From contig URXT01000001.1 in the NCBI GenBank assembly GCA_900551915.1, forward strand, positions 1 to 64,000: a stretch of 64,000 bases of DNA, written 5' to 3'. Both the position numbers and the translations under genes were made by a program. The DNA comes from an uncultured bacterium. Its GTDB lineage: Bacteria; Cyanobacteriota; Vampirovibrionia; Gastranaerophilales; Gastranaerophilaceae. The notes beneath the pieces were generated by a model. That model was not told where the DNA came from. It ran no database searches and saw only the letters and a list, made by a program, of their open reading frames with translations. Positions 62,282 to 64,000 of the stretch are shown in pieces; within the stretch, counting starts at the first letter, position 1, and each line of letters starts with the position of its first letter.

Positions 62282-63047
62282 TTATAATTCACCTGCAGTA
62301 TATTTTTTATAATAATACTTAGTATCAAGAAACCCTGGCTTAGTGAGGGCATAATACGTGCAGCCAAGTCCTGCATATAAGCCTTTCTCCGATTCATTGC
62401 AATTGTAGTTGTATAGATTTGAGCAACCGATTTTGCCGCCGCATGGCATAATCTGTTTTTCCATAACACGAAAAGTAAATACATCCCGTCCCCAGGCATT
62501 TGGTTTTTTAAATGGGCCGTTTACGTCAACGCTTATCATACGTCCATGTTTATTAGTGCCGCCAAAAATAATCAGTCTGCCTTCTTTAGTTATGAATTTA
62601 TTTTTGGAAAAATAGTAGTTTGAATTGGGAGTATTACCAGTGGTAATATTGATTTTGTCTCCAGCATATGTATAATAGATGATATCCTCTTTATAGCAGG
62701 AATTGTTGCTGCAGTCCTTGGCATTGTCATAATATTTCATAAAAAGATTTTTAGTTTGTTCATCATCATATAGTTTTATAACATTCCCGATATCTTCGCC
62801 GTGTTCATTTGAAATTAAATTAACTATGTTTTGAAGTTCGGCATAGCTTTTGTTTAGGGAAACCAGAATTGATTTTGTCTGCTGTTTCTGAATCAAAGCC
62901 GGCAGCGTCATAGCTGCAACAATCCCGATAATGCCAAGGGTAATCAAAACTTCAGCCATTGTAAATGCTGTATAAAAAATTAAAGGAGAGTTAGATTTTG
63001 AAGCCCCCCCCCTGGCTCAAAGTATTGTGTTTACTGAATTTTAGCAT
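62282..63047 (-). CDS. Phase-variable prepilin-like gene, OFF with 9 G
   Basis: RBS GGAG and ATG at 63047 open MLKFSKHNTLSQ, then 9 G (63004-63012) lead to GGGFKI and a stop. With 11 G (or 8) the frame reads QGGGASKSNSPLIFYTA into FTMAEVLITLGIIGIVAAMTLP, a leader of about 28 residues and a protein of about 255. The QGGGAS block equals that of the 33 kb leader. The mid-motif DVNGPFKKPNAWGRDVF and Cys pairs follow; the C-terminus is divergent. A possible internal ATG at 62959 lacks the cleavage site and an RBS. Run-length error is possible. Confidence 0.82.
63004..63012 (-). repeat. Poly-G tract (9 G, minus strand), out of frame
   Basis: Nine consecutive C on the plus strand; 8 or 11 G would open the pilin frame. 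Confidence 0.9.
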
Positions 63048-63119
63048 GTTTGCGTATCTCCTTTTTTATTAATATTCTTTGTTTATTATAAATCATTTTC
63101 TGCTTATCTGCAACTTAAC

Positions 63120-63959
63120 TTATAAATTTTCTAGCGCTGCAATTTTCATTGCGTTGAAGTCAGGAGTTCTGCCAAACCAGATTTCCTGAGCACTTATTGC
63201 CTGATAAATCAGCATATCAAGACCGTTTATTGTTCGCAAACCAAGTTTTTCTGCGGTTTTTAGAAGAATTGTTTTTTTAGGATTGTAAATTACATCATAA
63301 ACAGTCGAATTTTCTGGCATGGTTTTTAAAACATTTTCTTCTACCGGTGTCATATCGGCTGAACGCCCCTGCATTCCGATAGGTGTTGTGTTTACAAGCA
63401 TTTGATAGCGGCTTAAGTCGCGAACCTGGTCGATTTGATATGCTGTAAAAGTAATTTCAGGAAATTTCCTTCTCATATAAGCCAAATAATCCATGGCATT
63501 GGGAATGTTTCTTGTGTAAACACCGATTTCGGAAACTCCGCATTCAGACAGCGCCAGAACCGCAGCTCTGCTTGCTCCGCCTGTTCCTAAAAGAGCAACA
63601 TTCGCACCTTTTAAATCAATATCTTTCGGAATTGCTTTTTTAAAGCCTGAAGCGTCTGTGTTGTATCCTGACAATGTTTTATCAGCATTAATTTTTACAG
63701 TGTTCACTGCGCCTGCAATGTCAGCGTATTTATCAACCTCGTTTATGAAAAGCGTAATCGGAAGTTTCAGCGGGATTGTCACGTTAAAGCCGGAATAATT
63801 TTCGCGTTTTAAGAATTTCACGCGGTCAACCAAATCCTCCGGATCAGTTTCAAGAAGTTCATAACTTGCATTTACTCCAAGACTTTCAAAGCCTGCCTTG
63901 TGAATGAATGCTGAAATCGAATGTCCGAGCGGGAAACCAATTAATCCGAATTTTTGCAT
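63120..63959 (-). CDS. aroE: Shikimate dehydrogenase
   Basis: AroE reduces 3-dehydroshikimate to shikimate with NADPH. The 279-residue protein has GFPLGHSISAFIH, the catalytic Lys in NVTIPLKLP, NTDASGF, LGTGGASRAAVLAL (nucleotide loop) and VNTTPIGM; the end resembles the family. The ATG at 63959 follows GGGAGG; an upstream in-frame ATG is not preferred. It is the last gene in the window. Confidence 0.94.
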   Translation of the reverse strand: MQKFGLIGFPLGHSISAFIHKAGFESLGVNASYELLETDPEDLVDRVKFLKRENYSGFNVTIPLKLPITLFINEVDKYADIAGAVNTVKINADKTLSGYNTDASGFKKAIPKDIDLKGANVALLGTGGASRAAVLALSECGVSEIGVYTRNIPNAMDYLAYMRRKFPEITFTAYQIDQVRDLSRYQMLVNTTPIGMQGRSADMTPVEENVLKTMPENSTVYDVIYNPKKTILLKTAEKLGLRTINGLDMLIYQAISAQEIWFGRTPDFNAMKIAALENL

Positions 63960-64000
63960 AAACCCTCCCAATTTCATTATATCTTTAAACAATCATAACA

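Noticed and set aside
33141..63012. The four poly-G tracts lie almost 10 kb apart
   Set aside because: Intervals are roughly 10.2, 10.0 and 9.7 kb. With only four points and different strands and neighbours, I take this as coincidence.
1..64000. CRISPR arrays, tRNA or rRNA genes, transposases, prophage
   Set aside because: Scanned by eye for direct repeats, cloverleaf-like segments, and transposase or phage-like products; none found.

Overview
The window looks like one contig from an uncultured, AT-rich, diderm gut bacterium of the non-photosynthetic cyanobacterial sister group (Gastranaerophilales / Melainabacteria / Vampirovibrionia). This is inferred from the mix of genes: kdsA (Kdo, so an outer membrane), a FliA/WhiG-type sigma factor, nadB-nadC, many short prepilin-like proteins ending in W-x(3,5)-Y motifs, and lineage-style hypothetical proteins carrying a short F-x-G motif near the N-terminus. 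No photosynthesis gene, rRNA, tRNA, CRISPR array, phage or insertion sequence was recognised. The first ~510 bases do not fit: they encode part of a BREX-type PglX methyltransferase in a more GC-rich, Firmicutes-like style, fused in frame to the C-terminal part of a pilin-like protein. This is most simply an assembly chimera at a contig end.

Layout. 1-0.95 kb: chimeric ORF. 0.95-4 kb (minus): ldcA-rsmE-cca. 4-9.5 kb: dnaX, a MEMO1-AMMECR1 fusion, ribD, a UPF0173 hydrolase. 9.5-15.2 kb: gshB, a large F-x-G hypothetical, tsaD, obgE, a NarL-type response regulator. 15.4-18 kb: nadBC. 18-20.6 kb: two membrane F-x-G proteins and a DUF1796 protein. 20.6-26.3 kb: HEAT protein, queC, DUF366, SPOR protein, gatB, SIS protein. 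26.3-32.9 kb: XRE regulator and divergent pilin, then pheS/MBL/kdsA, an M16-like protein, an OmpA-like protein and a sigma factor. 33-38.2 kb: pilin, envelope-stress-like small proteins, murT, pdxJ. 38.2-44.1 kb: a putative structured RNA, rex, a CheD-like candidate, coaX, hisS, a nucleotidyltransferase and a pilin. 44.2-52.4 kb: TPR protein, rqcP-like, metallophosphoesterase, CNNM/CorC protein, rluD-type synthase, lspA. 52.4-64 kb: pilin, leuS, a murC-murB-ddl-ftsQ-nadE cluster, pilin, aroE.

The most striking observation is a dispersed family of prepilin-like genes, four of which (about 33.1, 43.3, 53.3 and 63.0 kb) carry a poly-G tract of 9-12 bases a few codons after a well-placed RBS and ATG, upstream of the prepilin cleavage motif. 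With the lengths given, the 43.3 kb locus (11 G) reads through and the other three are frameshifted; changing each tract by one or two G would restore a complete prepilin. This looks like a set of independently switching, phase-variable pilin loci. The tract encodes glycines in a long leader that prepilin peptidase would remove, so switching would change expression without altering the mature pilin.

Other points of note: several housekeeping genes (hisS, rex, kdsA, tsaD, ribD) have a -10 hexamer exactly 6 nt before ATG and no Shine-Dalgarno, pointing to leaderless mRNAs; otherwise unrelated hypothetical proteins share an N-terminal F-x-G motif; NadE has a shortened glutaminase domain lacking expected catalytic residues; an M16-family protein lacks its HxxEH zinc motif; and a hairpin sequesters the coaX ribosome-binding site. 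All functional calls come from reading motifs by eye; no database search was run.
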